48,668 bases of DNA from Actinomycetes bacterium (GCA_026708005.1 JAPOVR010000116.1:1-48668), one strand, 5' to 3'; positions 1 to 8,830 are shown, counted from the stretch's first letter. Translations and numbers: made by a program. The notes: a model not told the origin generated them from the letters alone.

Positions 1-593
1 TCGAACCGCACGCAGTAGCACCACTCGGGGTTCTCACCGTGACCGAGCGCGTTCGAGTCTGGAAACACGAACGCGTCATCGCATCTCACCACCACCCCGC
101 GCTTTCCACGGATGTAGCGCGGCAGACGCGTGTGTCCGGTCGTGTCCGTCCCAACAGCGCGTACCGGATCGCCAGCGGCAAACCGCCGGGGCGCGGTCGT
201 CTTGCGCTGCGGCGACATCCCGCACCGCAGTGCATCGAGCAGCAGCTCGCGGAACTCAGGCTCATCGCGGCGCGGAGCCTCCCCGGTGTCGCTGTGGGAG
301 AGCTCCATGGCACGCGCGTCGACTTCGTCCTCGCTCAGGACACCGGCCCGAGCGAGGCTTTGCTCACACGTTGCGATCCACCGCTCGTAGTAGCTTGCTC
401 GCAGGTACGGAATGGCGGGAATCCCCTCGATCCCGGCTCGGAACTCCTCGACGCTGAACAGTCCTTTCCCGAGCGTCGAAAGCGTGATTCCGAAGATCCG
501 CGCCTCCCACGTCTCGTGGAAGGTCGGCTCGCTGCGCGCGATCTCGACGGGCCCCAGCCCCTTGAGTCCTCCGACGTCGTGTGCGCGCCCCAT
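1..593 (-). CDS. nthB: nitrile hydratase beta subunit, 3' end outside window
   Basis: Structural beta subunit of nitrile hydratase, the cytoplasmic metalloenzyme that hydrates nitriles to amides; the metal site itself lies on the alpha subunit, which is not seen here. I translated the minus strand by hand from an ATG at 593 and it stays open to position 1 (197 residues). The N-terminus MGRAHDVGGLKG fits the family start. YYERW lies at about residues 68-72, and the C-terminal SH3-like barrel shows GHTRLPRY (153-160), RGKRG, VFPD (176-179) and GENPEW (186-191). The family is about 220 residues, so some 20-30 are missing off the left edge. The 150 bp upstream show no convincing alpha-subunit sequence, so the partner should lie beyond the left edge or be absent. 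The related thiocyanate hydrolase beta subunit is a less likely alternative. Confidence 0.92.
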   Translation of the reverse strand, partial: MGRAHDVGGLKGLGPVEIARSEPTFHETWEARIFGITLSTLGKGLFSVEEFRAGIEGIPAIPYLRASYYERWIATCEQSLARAGVLSEDEVDARAMELSHSDTGEAPRRDEPEFRELLLDALRCGMSPQRKTTAPRRFAAGDPVRAVGTDTTGHTRLPRYIRGKRGVVVRCDDAFVFPDSNALGHGENPEWCYCVRF

Positions 594-865
594 CCGTCCG
601 CCGCCTGGAGCCACGATATCCAGCTGTCAGGCTCGTCGCGCGGTAAGCGCACACCCGCTGAGCGGGGAGCTCTCTGATCCCATCCGGAAACGGCCCGTGC
701 TGGGTCGGCTTCGAGCCTACGCTGTCGTGACGTAGGCGAGGATCCCGACGACCTGGGGATGGGACGGGGAGAGGGGAGAGGGAAGAAGGACTCTCCATGC
801 GTCCAGCCGGTTCGTGCGGACGCGCAGAATTGGCACGGTCCCGTTGGCCTGCCTCCTGGGGGTGT

Positions 866-944
866 GGGGCCTGCCGGATGTTGGGCCAACCCCGGCCCCG
901 GCCGGCGCTACCGTGCCCGTTGGCCGGACGGCCGGGGCGGCGCC
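866..944 (+). repeat. repeat A, copy 1
   Basis: Direct repeat of 5294-5372. Hand alignment without gaps gives 67 of 79 identical positions; weaker similarity continues to about 990. It contains a near-palindrome GTTGGGCCAAC at about 879-889 and very GC-rich inverted stretches that could fold. It is outside any supported gene. Each A copy is followed downstream by a B copy, which suggests the same ancestral element present twice. Confidence 0.75.
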
Positions 945-1610
945 CGGGGGCCGCGAGCTGTGGGGCCGGCCCGTGGGCTTGGGCAGGTCACGGGGAGCGG
1001 ACAGGCCGACTGGGTAGGGAATGCGAGGCTGACGCGGCTCGTGCGAAAGGGGGTGTCGCCTGCCAGCCGAGCAAGGAACCCGGAGGCGGTACGGCGCAGC
1101 CTTCTTTGGTGGTGCTAGCGCGTCGGGGCGAGCTCTCAGGGCCCCGGACGTTGAATTACTCCGAGCCGTTCGCCGAGAAGACCATGACAAACCTCAGGGC
1201 CGCCGTCGTCTGCCTCACCCACTCTGTCCCCGGCGGTGTCCAAGCAGACCACAACACAGAGGGGCACCGAGCTGGGGGACATGCCACCCAAGCCCAGCCA
1301 TCTGCCACCCGCACAGAGCGTCGGTAACGCCGGCTATAATCCCTGGATGCCAGCCACCCTGCGGATACCACTCCACCCGCTGCACATCCACCGCCCCGAA
1401 AGCCCTGGCAGGCGGTGGGCCGGAAGGCAGGCGCCACTACCCGCACCCCGCCGCCCCCTCCACACAGTCCAGGGCCAGCACGCCCTGGCAACGCAAACGG
1501 CGCCGGCAACCTCGACGAACAACACGCACCCGGCAGACGGCTGCAACAGGCCCGGCAAGGGTCGGGCGCAGCTCGATCCGCACACGGCCAGATCGCCTAG
1601 CTCGCTCTGA

Positions 1611-1775
1611 TGTTGCCTAATCAGGCACTATTTTGTACCAAATCTTGTACCAACCTCACATGACCTGAGAGCACCTGAGAGCACCCTAGATGGCTTAGCC
1701 GTGCGTGTTCATGGCTTAGAGCACCTAGACCTGGCGGTCTCATAACCCGGGGGTCGCGGGTCGGATCCTGCTGGG
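1611..1775 (+). repeat. repeat B, copy 1, with tRNA-like right half
   Basis: Direct repeat of about 7160-7310. Block one (1611-1640 against 7160-7189) matches at 25 of 30 positions. Block two (from 1673 against 7210) matches at about 33 of 37 with a 1-nt gap. Inside are two TTGTACCAA copies (1633-1641, 1645-1653) and a tandem ACCTGAGAGC (1663-1672, 1673-1682). The right half resembles the D-arm end, an anticodon loop CTCATAA and a T-arm of a tRNA-Met, but the anticodon stem is mispaired and the T-loop is one base short, so it is not a working tRNA. A decayed attachment site at a tRNA gene is the simplest reading. Confidence 0.6.
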
Positions 1776-2377
1776 TCTGCGTCGGCGACCTCGTCTGTTT
1801 GTGGTGCCCGGCAGGGAGCGGGGACGGTAGCTGTCCCTGGGGGGTAGCGGGCCGGTTTGGGTTCTCGGTTACAGATTCGTGGCGCGTCCTGCCTGCTGGG
1901 TCTCTGTCCCCTGGGCGCCTGTTCGGCTTCCCGCCAGCCCACACGGGCTCCGCGGAGGTGCGGCCCACGCGGCTGGGTGGCGTCTAGTCTTTGCCGGCCT
2001 CGGGTTGCCGGCACTGCCCTACGAGCCAAGAAAAGGTGGGCCTGTGCGCACCGGTCACCGACCTTTACTTCAACGGGGCCTTGTACAAGCCGGCCGGGAA
2101 GCCCACGACAGGGTGGGCCGAGCGGCTGGGTGAGGGGGAGCTACAGGAACTGCAACGAGGAATCGTGGGGCAAGATGGAGGTGTTTCTGCTGTCCGGCCG
2201 AGACCCGGCAGTCGCCGCCCGCTGGCCCGAAGACTCAGGAGTGAGCCTCGGCGAGATAGAGACATTCACGACGCGCCAGCCGCTACCCCCAGCCGCCCCG
2301 TGCGCCGGCCTCCAGCCTCCGCCCTGAGGCGGAATCGGAGCCTCGCCGCCCTCGCCCCCAGCCGTCGCCCTCTACCC

Positions 2378-4783
2378 TCATGCCCGGCCGTCGCCCTCGC
2401 CCCCGGCCGACCCCTCCTGCTCGACGCGGCGAAGCCCGGGAACAACCCGCGGAATCGCAACGATGAGCACGCCGGTGAGGAGAACAGCAAGCGCCGCGGG
2501 CCCCCAGAGCCAGGCGGGCGGCGGGTCGAGCTCGAAGAACCGGCGCAGCGGCGGCGCCAGCATGACGCCGGCGTACGAGGCGGCCATCAACCCGGCCAGC
2601 ACGAGCTTCCACGCCCGCAGGGGCCGGCTGACGACCAGGAGCACGACCAGCCCGATCGCGAGCAGCGTCACGGTGGCGAGCGTTCGAGCCTCGCCGAGCG
2701 GAACCGCCGGGCTCCGCCGGGCGATCTCATAGACGGCGAACGTTGCGACGGCCGCCGCCGCGCCGGCCGGGATCGAGAAACGCAGCACGCGGCCGATGAA
2801 CCCCGCCCTCGCAGCTGCGGCGTCCGGGGCGAGCGCGAGGAAGAAGCCCGGTACGCCGATCGAGAACGAGCCGATGAGCGTCAGCTGGCGCGGCAGGAAG
2901 GGAAACTCGACGTGGGCGATGCCGACGATCAGCGCGAGGAGAACGGCGTACGCGGCCTTGGTGACGAAGAGGCTCGAGACCCGCTCGATGTTGCCCATGA
3001 CCTTGCGGCCTTCGGCAAGCGCCTTCGGCAGGGCGGCGAAGGCGTTGTCGAGCAGAACGAGCTGCGCGACCGCCCGGCTGGCGGCGCTCCCGCCGCCCAA
3101 GGCGATGCCCATGTCGGCGTCCTTGAGGGCGAGAACGTCGTTCACTCCGTCGCCCGTCATGGCGACGACGTGCCCGCGCGCCTGCAGCGCCCTCACCATG
3201 GCGCGCTTCTGCTGCGGCGTCACCCGCCCGAAGACGCTCGACTCCGCGAGCGCGGACGCCAGCCCCTCCTGGTGCGCGGGCAGGGTCTGACCGTCGCGGC
3301 CGGCATCCGCGCCGGGAACCCCCGCGCGCCGCGCCACGGCGGCGACGGTCTGCGGGTGATCGCCCGAGATCACCTTGAGCGTGACGCCCTGCCCGAGGAA
3401 GTGCGCGAGGATCCCGCTGACGTCGGGCCTGACCGCATCCTCGAGGCAGACGAGGGCGAGCGGCTCGCGCGCGGGCGGCGGCGCCCCGCCGACAAGCCCA
3501 CCGCCCCCGCCGGCGAGCCCGTCGCCGCGTGCGAGCACGAGCACGCGCAGGCCGCCCGCGGCCAGCTCCGAAGCGCGCGCGCGCTCCCGCGCGTCCTGCT
3601 CGCGCAGGAGCACGTCGGGCGCGCCGAGGAAGAAGGCGCCCCTTCCGGCGAACGACGACGCCGACCACCCCCGCGCGCTCGAGAACCGCTCGCGCTCGAG
3701 CGCCTTCCACGCGGTCGGCCCGAGCCGTGCCGCGATGGCCTGCATGGTCGCGTTCGGGGTTGGGTCGGAGGCGGCCAGCGCCGCGAGCGCCTCTTCGACG
3801 AGCGAGGGGCTCGCCTCCCGCAGCGGCTCGACGCTCGCGAGCGTGATCTCGCCGGTCGTGATCGTGCCGGTCTTGTCGAGGCAGAGCACGTCGACGCGGG
3901 CGAGCAGCTCCACCGTCGCGAGCTCCTTGGCGAGGGCGCGGTGCCGGGCGAGCGCGACCACGCCGACGAGGAAGGCCACGCTCGTCAGCAGCACGAGGCC
4001 GTCCGGCACCATCGCCGCCGCGGCCGCGACCGTGCCCTGAAGAGCCCGCCGCCACGTCTCCTCGGCCGCCAGCAGCGCGACGAGCAGCACGGCGCAGGCC
4101 GGCGGAATCAGGAAGATCAGCCAGCGGAGGACGTCGTTGATCCCGTTGCGCAGCTCGGAGTTGACGAGCGTGAACCGGCGAGCCTCCTCGGCGAGTTCGC
4201 TCGCGTAGCTGGCGGCGCCGACCTTCGTGGCCCGGTAGAGGCCGCTCCCCGCCGAGACGAAGCTGCCCGAGCGCACGCCGGCGCCGGGCTCCTTCTCGAC
4301 GCGCTCGGACTCGCCTGTCAACAGCGACTCGTCGACCTCGAGGCCCTCTGAGAGGATGACCTCGCCGTCGACGACGACCTGGCCGCCGGGGGCGAGCTCG
4401 AGGAGGTCGTCCTCGACGATGCGGGCGATGTCGAGCTCGGCGGCCTCGCCGTCGCGCATGACCGTGGCGCGCGGGGCGCTCAGCACCGCGAGCCGGCGCA
4501 GCTCGCGCCGCGCCCGGAGCTCCTGGACGATGCCGATGGCGCTGTTCGCGGCGACGACAACGACGAACAGGCTGTCGCGCCAGAAGCCGGTGCTGAGGAT
4601 CAGCGCGAACAGCGTGACGACGATGCCGTTCACCGGCGTGACGACGTTCGCGCGCACGATCTCGCCGAGCGTGCGCACCGGCGCGACGGCGACCTCGTTT
4701 CCGCGCCCGTCGGCGAGGCGCCGGTCGACCTCCGCCCGGGTCAGGCCGCGAAGCTGCGCGCGGGTGCTCTCAGCCACCCGCAC
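2378..4783 (-). CDS. ctpE: CtpE-like cation-transporting P-type ATPase
   Basis: Integral membrane ATPase that pumps a cation using an aspartyl-phosphate intermediate. The 801-residue product is complete: actuator TGES at 156-159, a transmembrane motif PDGLVLL near 260, phosphorylation site DKTGT at 303-307 (Asp303), hinge TGDGVND at 543-549, and several hydrophobic helices at the C-terminus. It lacks N-terminal heavy-metal binding domains and CPC motifs, which argues against copper or zinc exporters. The overall pattern resembles mycobacterial CtpE, reported as a calcium uptake pump, so calcium is the best guess for substrate. The start is GTG at 4783. The gene stands alone between repeats A1/B1 and A2/B2 and is intact, unlike most neighbours. 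The opposite strand is open for a long stretch, but that is a codon-bias shadow. Confidence 0.9.
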   Translation of the reverse strand: MRVAESTRAQLRGLTRAEVDRRLADGRGNEVAVAPVRTLGEIVRANVVTPVNGIVVTLFALILSTGFWRDSLFVVVVAANSAIGIVQELRARRELRRLAVLSAPRATVMRDGEAAELDIARIVEDDLLELAPGGQVVVDGEVILSEGLEVDESLLTGESERVEKEPGAGVRSGSFVSAGSGLYRATKVGAASYASELAEEARRFTLVNSELRNGINDVLRWLIFLIPPACAVLLVALLAAEETWRRALQGTVAAAAAMVPDGLVLLTSVAFLVGVVALARHRALAKELATVELLARVDVLCLDKTGTITTGEITLASVEPLREASPSLVEEALAALAASDPTPNATMQAIAARLGPTAWKALERERFSSARGWSASSFAGRGAFFLGAPDVLLREQDARERARASELAAGGLRVLVLARGDGLAGGGGGLVGGAPPPAREPLALVCLEDAVRPDVSGILAHFLGQGVTLKVISGDHPQTVAAVARRAGVPGADAGRDGQTLPAHQEGLASALAESSVFGRVTPQQKRAMVRALQARGHVVAMTGDGVNDVLALKDADMGIALGGGSAASRAVAQLVLLDNAFAALPKALAEGRKVMGNIERVSSLFVTKAAYAVLLALIVGIAHVEFPFLPRQLTLIGSFSIGVPGFFLALAPDAAAARAGFIGRVLRFSIPAGAAAAVATFAVYEIARRSPAVPLGEARTLATVTLLAIGLVVLLVVSRPLRAWKLVLAGLMAASYAGVMLAPPLRRFFELDPPPAWLWGPAALAVLLTGVLIVAIPRVVPGLRRVEQEGSAGGEGDGRA

Positions 4784-4958
4784 ACGATCGCACGCGCGCC
4801 ACCGTCTGCTCGCGCGGCGGCTGCCAGCGTAGCTGCTGTAGCGGCTGTGCTGGCTGCGTTGTGGTTGAATCCAGCAGCTTTAGCGCAGCCGGCTGACTTG
4901 CCCTTCTGGGGTTGGCCCGTCCTCAATGTGAGGGTGTGGATCGAGGAAGGAGGGCGTG

Positions 4959-5126
4959 GTGGCGGGTCGGTGGGAGGCGCCGGTGGGTGATCGGCAGGCT
5001 GCGGGAGGCTGGGTGGTTTTGGTGCAGGGGCGGTCGGTGGCGGGGGTTTGCGGGGCGCTGGGGTTGACGGGGGCAGAGGTACTGGCGCTGGCGCAAGGAG
5101 GGTGCGGTGGCGTGCGGGTCGCTTAG
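4959..5126 (+). CDS. small possible HTH protein, 55 aa
   Basis: A short frame beginning GTG at 4959, 4-5 nt after a strong AAGGAGG ribosome binding site (4947-4953); GTG at 4956 is too close to that site. The product contains a run close to GRSVAGVCGALGLTGAEVLA, which looks like a helix-turn-helix, and small putative DNA-binding proteins are common in actinobacterial mobile elements. I do not recognise a family. It is divergent from the P-type ATPase gene and lies about 170 bp before repeat A2. Base composition is very G-rich on this strand, so chance is possible. Confidence 0.35.
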   Translation: MAGRWEAPVGDRQAAGGWVVLVQGRSVAGVCGALGLTGAEVLALAQGGCGGVRVA

Positions 5127-6238
5127 GCCAGGCGGCTGGGGGCGGTTTGGGTGGGGGACGCGTGGCTGCCGGGCGCGGTGGTCGCCGGCCAGGCCTCTGG
5201 GGGAAGCGGCCGAAAGGGACCTTTCCGGGCCTGGCGCGTCGGCTGGGGGCCGTCACGCGGGCCATGGGGGGGTGTTGGCGGTCCCGGTGGTGCGGGGCCT
5301 GCCGGGCGTCGGGCCAACCCCGGTTCCCCCCGGCGCTACCGTCCTCGTGTGCCGGACGGTCGGGGCGGCGCCTTGGGGGCCCCGCGAACTGTGGCTGGCT
5401 CATGGGCTTTGGTCGGTACGGCTACCGGCGGGTCCCGGATCCGCCTGCGCCCTGCTTACCGCAATTCACGTCTGGGCCCACCGGTCTGGTTGGCGGGGCG
5501 AACCCACAAACGGGCGGCCCCTTGTAGCCGTGGCGGGGCGAGACACTACCTGGCAGCGCCCTTGCGGGCGGGATGACCCGACGCGTTCCCTGGGCCAGCA
5601 AGTGTGCTCCCGCAGCCTCACCGAGGGGCTGCCCGACTGCCCACAGGTGTTTCCCGCGCACCCGGGCGCCGGCAACGCACCCAGGCTTCACCAACCAGGC
5701 CGCGCCGGCCTGGCTAGGCCGCGGCCGGTCACTCGCCCACCCCCTCACCTGGCCCGGCAGCCCCAAGAAGGGAACAGCTACACCCGAGAGGGCCTCAACG
5801 ACAAGCCGCGGGACGAGCCACACAAACCGCGAGATCTTCTACATCCTCCAGGAAGCCCAGGCCCCCGGTCAAGAACTAGCGCCACACCCACAACCAGCTC
5901 CGCCCCCACAGCTCCCTCGGGCACCGCCCACCCCCACCCCAAACCACCACGCCCACCCCCGCCAGGCCCCTAACCCCCCAACCAACCACAACCCCAAACA
6001 AGGGCCTAGACCACACCATCATCACAAACCCCCGCACACACCAAGGGGCAGGTCAGCGAGACTCGGCGGCCAGTCAGTTCCTAGCTGGCATCTTCTCTCC
6101 CAGCGGGCAGACGTGGCCCGGTACAAACAGAGACAAGGGGGTCAATGTGTTGGCGCTACTACGGCGGTACCGCTTTCGCGTACCGTGGGAGCGCAAACAA
6201 CCGCGCAGCGCATACGCGCGCCGCGGCATGCTCTTCGT
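5127..6238. other. gene-poor stretch with repeat A2 and a G-depleted C/A-rich tract
   Basis: No frame here has protein-like content that I can defend; a plus-strand frame through 5573-6100 is dominated by Pro, Thr, His and Ala. The plus strand changes from G/T-rich (4950-5430) to almost G-free (about 5880-6000), where C runs of three to six are frequent. The minus strand at 5952-5979 satisfies a G-quadruplex pattern, with four G runs and loops of 3, 6 and 1. I see no promoter or terminator I would name. Confidence 0.45.
5294..5372 (+). repeat. repeat A, copy 2
   Basis: Second copy of the sequence at 866-944 (67 of 79 positions identical in my ungapped alignment, fading by about 5420). Same orientation, about 4.4 kb downstream. 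It is not inside a supported gene. Confidence 0.75.
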
Positions 6239-6780
6239 CTAGCCCCCGACGGCTGCTTCCAGCGCAAGCACAGCGGCATCCATCTGAGCGTGCCCCTCGT
6301 ACAGGGACTCCACCGCAAGATCATGCTGACGCACTAGGGGCCGCGTGGCCTTGAAATGCTTGGCGAGCGCGTCACCGGCCCGCTCATACCAGGAACAAGC
6401 GTTCCGGGCCGCCCGGTAAACCGTGCGCATGCTGCTGTCGCGTCCCGGCGCACCAACCTCCCGCGCCAGCGTCTCCCCGCACGCGCGCAGCTCCTCGATC
6501 GGGCCAGAAAGCTCCCGGATCGCATCCTCCGTGTTGCCCGATTTTTGCTGAATGCCAGCCGTCCGTAGACGGTTGAGGCGACCTCAAGACTAGCCATCGT
6601 CTCGTTCAGGCCCTCTGACCAAACAGCCATTCTCGCCGCCCAGATAGCCTCCCCGTTCGGCGACGGTGCCGGCTCGACGTGATACTCCTCGGCCGCCTCC
6701 GGTCCGCCGCTAGAACCGCTCGCACAGCCAACGGCTACGACGACGAGCGCGAGCAGGGCTGCTACAGAAACCAGCCGCAT
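6239..6780 (-). pseudogene. lipoprotein gene with one frameshift
   Basis: Encodes a secreted lipoprotein of unknown role, about 180 residues if the frame is repaired. The ATG at 6780 follows an AAGGAGG site. The signal peptide MRLVSVAALLALVVVAVGC ends in a lipobox (AVGC), so the cysteine would be lipidated. The first frame reads to about residue 70 (around 6570). The continuation then lies in another frame, with a helical Glu/Arg/Ala-rich body, and ends in EAAVGG at 6239. Both parts have matching coding character and join cleanly, so a single indel near 6565-6580 explains the break. It may be a real mutation or an assembly error. No family is recognised. Confidence 0.6.
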
Positions 6781-7126
6781 GGGAGCCTCCTTCGGGTGCG
6801 GGTTGGACATCATGCGACTGTTGCCCTCTACGACTCCCCGAAGGAGGCATAGAACACCCAGCCCGCTCCAGGGAGCCAGGACAACAGTCGCAAACCGCGA
6901 CCTACCTCGCCGTCGCCGCCCATGCGGCGCATCATCACATTCCGCGACAAGCTCCCATCAGTTTCGCCGATCCCTCCTAGGAGCGCAGTCGTCCGTACCT
7001 GGCCACAAGTGCGAGCCTGTATAGGCCTCCCCGGGTCGCCGACTGGGGCCTGCCCTGACCGGTACGGATCCCACGGGCACGCGGTAGTCAGGCGGGGTCG
7101 CACTCCGCAACCCTGTTCGGGACCTA

Positions 7127-7149
7127 CAGGTGCCTGTATCGGGCACCTG
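7127..7149. repeat. perfect 8-bp inverted repeat with 7-nt loop
   Basis: CAGGTGCC (7127-7134), then loop TGTATCG, then GGCACCTG (7142-7149). It lies 10 bp before repeat B2. There is no T run after it, so a terminator is unlikely; a recombinase or regulator binding site is possible. Confidence 0.5.
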
Positions 7150-7159
7150 GTCGGGTCCT

Positions 7160-7310
7160 TGTTGCCTGACCAGACACCATTCTGTACCAGTCTGAGCTGG
7201 TCTCAGCTCACCTGAGAGCACCCCAGATGGCTAACCATGCGTGTTTCGGCCTGAGATGACCTGGGTTGGCTTGGCTGATAACCCGGAGGGTCTGCTCTTC
7301 ATGGCTTGTG
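7160..7310 (+). repeat. repeat B, copy 2
   Basis: Second copy of the 1611-1775 sequence, same orientation. It includes TGTTGCCT, the CACCTGAGAGCACC core, ATGGCT and CATGCGTGTT, then a right half with GCTGATAACCCGGAGG that resembles a tRNA anticodon arm (CTGATAA loop). The T-arm similarity seen in copy 1 is lost. A perfect 7-bp hairpin TGAGCTG/CAGCTCA with a 4-nt loop lies at 7193-7210. Likely an attachment-site relic. Confidence 0.6.
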
Positions 7311-7541
7311 GCCCGACCTAGCGGGGGTGGTGTTGGCGGTGTGGCGAGGGTGTTTTCGGGTTGTGGGTGTTGCCCCGTTCTTTGAGAGCAGTGTGTGTGT
7401 TTCCCGGGCGAGTGTCCCGGAGCGGTGTGCTGTACGCGCCGCAACCCGCGGGTTCGTGGCAGGCAACGGACGGGTGGGGGATGGGGGCTGCCGGTGGGTT
7501 GGTTGGGCGGGGAGGGCCCCGTGTTCCTGGGGTTGGGCGGT

Positions 7542-8576
7542 TTAGCCGAACCAGCCGCCTTGGAAGCCGGGCTGCGGTTTGTCTGGTTGTTCTGTGTGGT
7601 CGGGGGTGGCTGGCGGTTTCCTGTGGGGTTGTGGCGGCCACTGGGGTTGCGGGGGCTGCTGTTGCTGGTTGGTGGGTCCGGGTGGTTGCGGGGCTGGTTC
7701 CCAGATCGGTTGTTTGAGCAGGCCGAGCGCGAAGTCGGTTGGCGCCTGGAGGGTGCCGCCTTGTTGGACGGGTCGGGTGAGGCCGTTGGGAAGCGTGACC
7801 TCGACGGTGTCCTGGGTTCCGGTGTAGCGGACTGTCAGTTTCCCGGCTTCGCCTGTTTTGCCGTGGGTGGCTGGGCCGAGGTAGCCACGGCGACGTGCTT
7901 CCCTGACCCAGTAGCCGGCGGTTGTGCGGGGCACGCCGGCCTCGGCGGCGATGAACGGCCCGGGGCCGACGCCCTCGCGTTGGGCGGCCCGGTAGGCCTC
8001 GGCGACCCGCTGGTAGAACCCGGGAGGGTAGGGCCGCCTGCCGGGTTTAGCCAGCGGCTGGCGGAACTCGACCGCTTCGTCGGCGAGCTCAGCTGCCCGG
8101 TCACGGCGCCGGGCCCGGCGGAGCGAATCGGCGGCGGCCTGGCCGCGAGGTGTGGTCGGCTCCCCGGCGGGGGTGGTTGAGTATCTGCCGGCCACTGCTT
8201 TCATGTCGATCCCTTTGATGTCGAGCCGGTCGCTGATCCCCGCCCGCTCGTCCGGTAGATTCAGGAGCTGCTCGATCTGGCCTAGGGGCAGCTTCCGAAG
8301 CCGCTGCGAGGTGACCGGTGTCTCGCTGTCGAGGTCGTCGAGGTACAGCTCCATGATCCGAAGCCGCCCGCCCCTGTCCGGGGCAACTCTGGCCAGCACC
8401 CACCACGACCCCTCGCTGCTGTGCCGCTCGACACGCACCCAGCCGCCGTTGCCGACCCGGGTGCGCCAGTAAACCCCGCCGGCCCGGACCTCCGCCCCCA
8501 CATCAACCAGACCCTCCCCCTCGCCAAGGCCCTCGCCTCCGGGGCTCTCCGCGCCGGGGTGCCTCTCGCTGCGCAC
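7542..8576 (-). CDS. mobile-element HTH protein with Pro/Gln-rich tail
   Basis: Unrecognised 344-residue protein of a type I associate with actinobacterial integrative elements. Residues about 35-110 form a compact beta-rich segment ending in a helix (LRKLPLGQIEQLLNL). Residues 186-232 form a clear helix-turn-helix (FYQRVAEAYRAA, then GVPRTTAGYWVREARRRG). After residue 290 the tail is almost only Pro and Gln, and the protein ends in GFQGGWFG. It likely binds DNA and may control or assist the divergent excisionase and integrase; this is inference from position. The start is GTG at 8576, 6 nt after a TAGCAT hexamer (8583-8588 on this strand), which fits a leaderless start; a second promoter lies at 8628-8656. 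Confidence 0.7.
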   Translation of the reverse strand: MRSERHPGAESPGGEGLGEGEGLVDVGAEVRAGGVYWRTRVGNGGWVRVERHSSEGSWWVLARVAPDRGGRLRIMELYLDDLDSETPVTSQRLRKLPLGQIEQLLNLPDERAGISDRLDIKGIDMKAVAGRYSTTPAGEPTTPRGQAAADSLRRARRRDRAAELADEAVEFRQPLAKPGRRPYPPGFYQRVAEAYRAAQREGVGPGPFIAAEAGVPRTTAGYWVREARRRGYLGPATHGKTGEAGKLTVRYTGTQDTVEVTLPNGLTRPVQQGGTLQAPTDFALGLLKQPIWEPAPQPPGPTNQQQQPPQPQWPPQPHRKPPATPDHTEQPDKPQPGFQGGWFG

Positions 8577-8627
8577 ACGGTGATGCTACCAGCCGCACAC
8601 TCTAAACACCAGCGGCAGCCTGCATAT

Positions 8628-8656
8628 GATATAAAGTCAGCCATGTTTGTAGTTAA
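8628..8656 (-). promoter_or_regulatory. candidate promoter for the HTH-protein gene
   Basis: On the minus strand, TTAACT (8656-8651) and TATATC (8633-8628) are separated by 17 bp inside the only AT-rich patch of the region. The patch lies between divergent genes. An inverted repeat CAGGC/GCCTG with a 4-nt loop (8662-8675) beside it could be an operator. Confidence 0.45.
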
Positions 8657-8747
8657 CTGTACAGGCAAGAGCCTGCCATCGCACCCCCGGGCGCTGGCAG
8701 GGGCAGCCAGGCGCGACCAGACGGCCGCCGAGACAGATGAGAGATGA
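8643..8747 (+). CDS. possible 34-aa leaderless ORF upstream of xis
   Basis: ATG at 8643 is 7 nt after TATAAA (8630-8635), the spacing of leaderless genes elsewhere in this window. The frame encodes 34 residues beginning MFVVNCTGKS and ending at TGA 8745-8747, which overlaps the next ATG. It has no recognised domain. It could be a leader peptide for the integrase module or chance. Confidence 0.25.
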   Translation: MFVVNCTGKSLPSHPRALAGAARRDQTAAETDER

Positions 8748-8830
8748 GGCACCGATGACGGTGGACACGAAGCTCGAGAGGGAGACCGGGGGGGAGAAAC
8801 AACGAGGGGCCCGGGGGAAGGAAGCCTGGC

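Larger units (their letters stand above)
594..2377. other. long region without a supported gene, containing repeats A1 and B1
   Basis: Between the nitrile hydratase gene and the end of the P-type ATPase there is no open frame with recognisable protein motifs. Frames on both strands are rich in Arg, Pro, Gly and Ser and read as GC-driven chance frames. Two segments recur later in the window (A1 near 866-944 and B1 near 1611-1775), so I read this as eroded mobile-element DNA. The stretch 990-1600 looks C-rich on the plus strand, like the integrase gene further right, and may be decayed coding sequence, but I recognise nothing in it. Confidence 0.5.
6781..7541. other. intergenic region with hairpins and repeat B2
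   Basis: No supported gene. It contains two perfect inverted repeats (7127-7149 and 7193-7210) and the second B repeat. From 7310 to 7540 the plus strand is G/T-rich without a convincing frame. It separates the broken lipoprotein gene from the end of the HTH-protein gene. Confidence 0.5.

Noticed and set aside
1690..1775. functional tRNA gene in repeat B1
   Set aside because: The anticodon stem has mismatches at both ends, the T-loop is one base short and no acceptor stem can be paired; only a relic is supported.
1991..4351. 786-codon open frame on the plus strand opposite the P-type ATPase
   Set aside because: Arg/Glu/Ala-rich antisense shadow of a high-GC gene; no motif, while the minus strand encodes a complete P-type ATPase.
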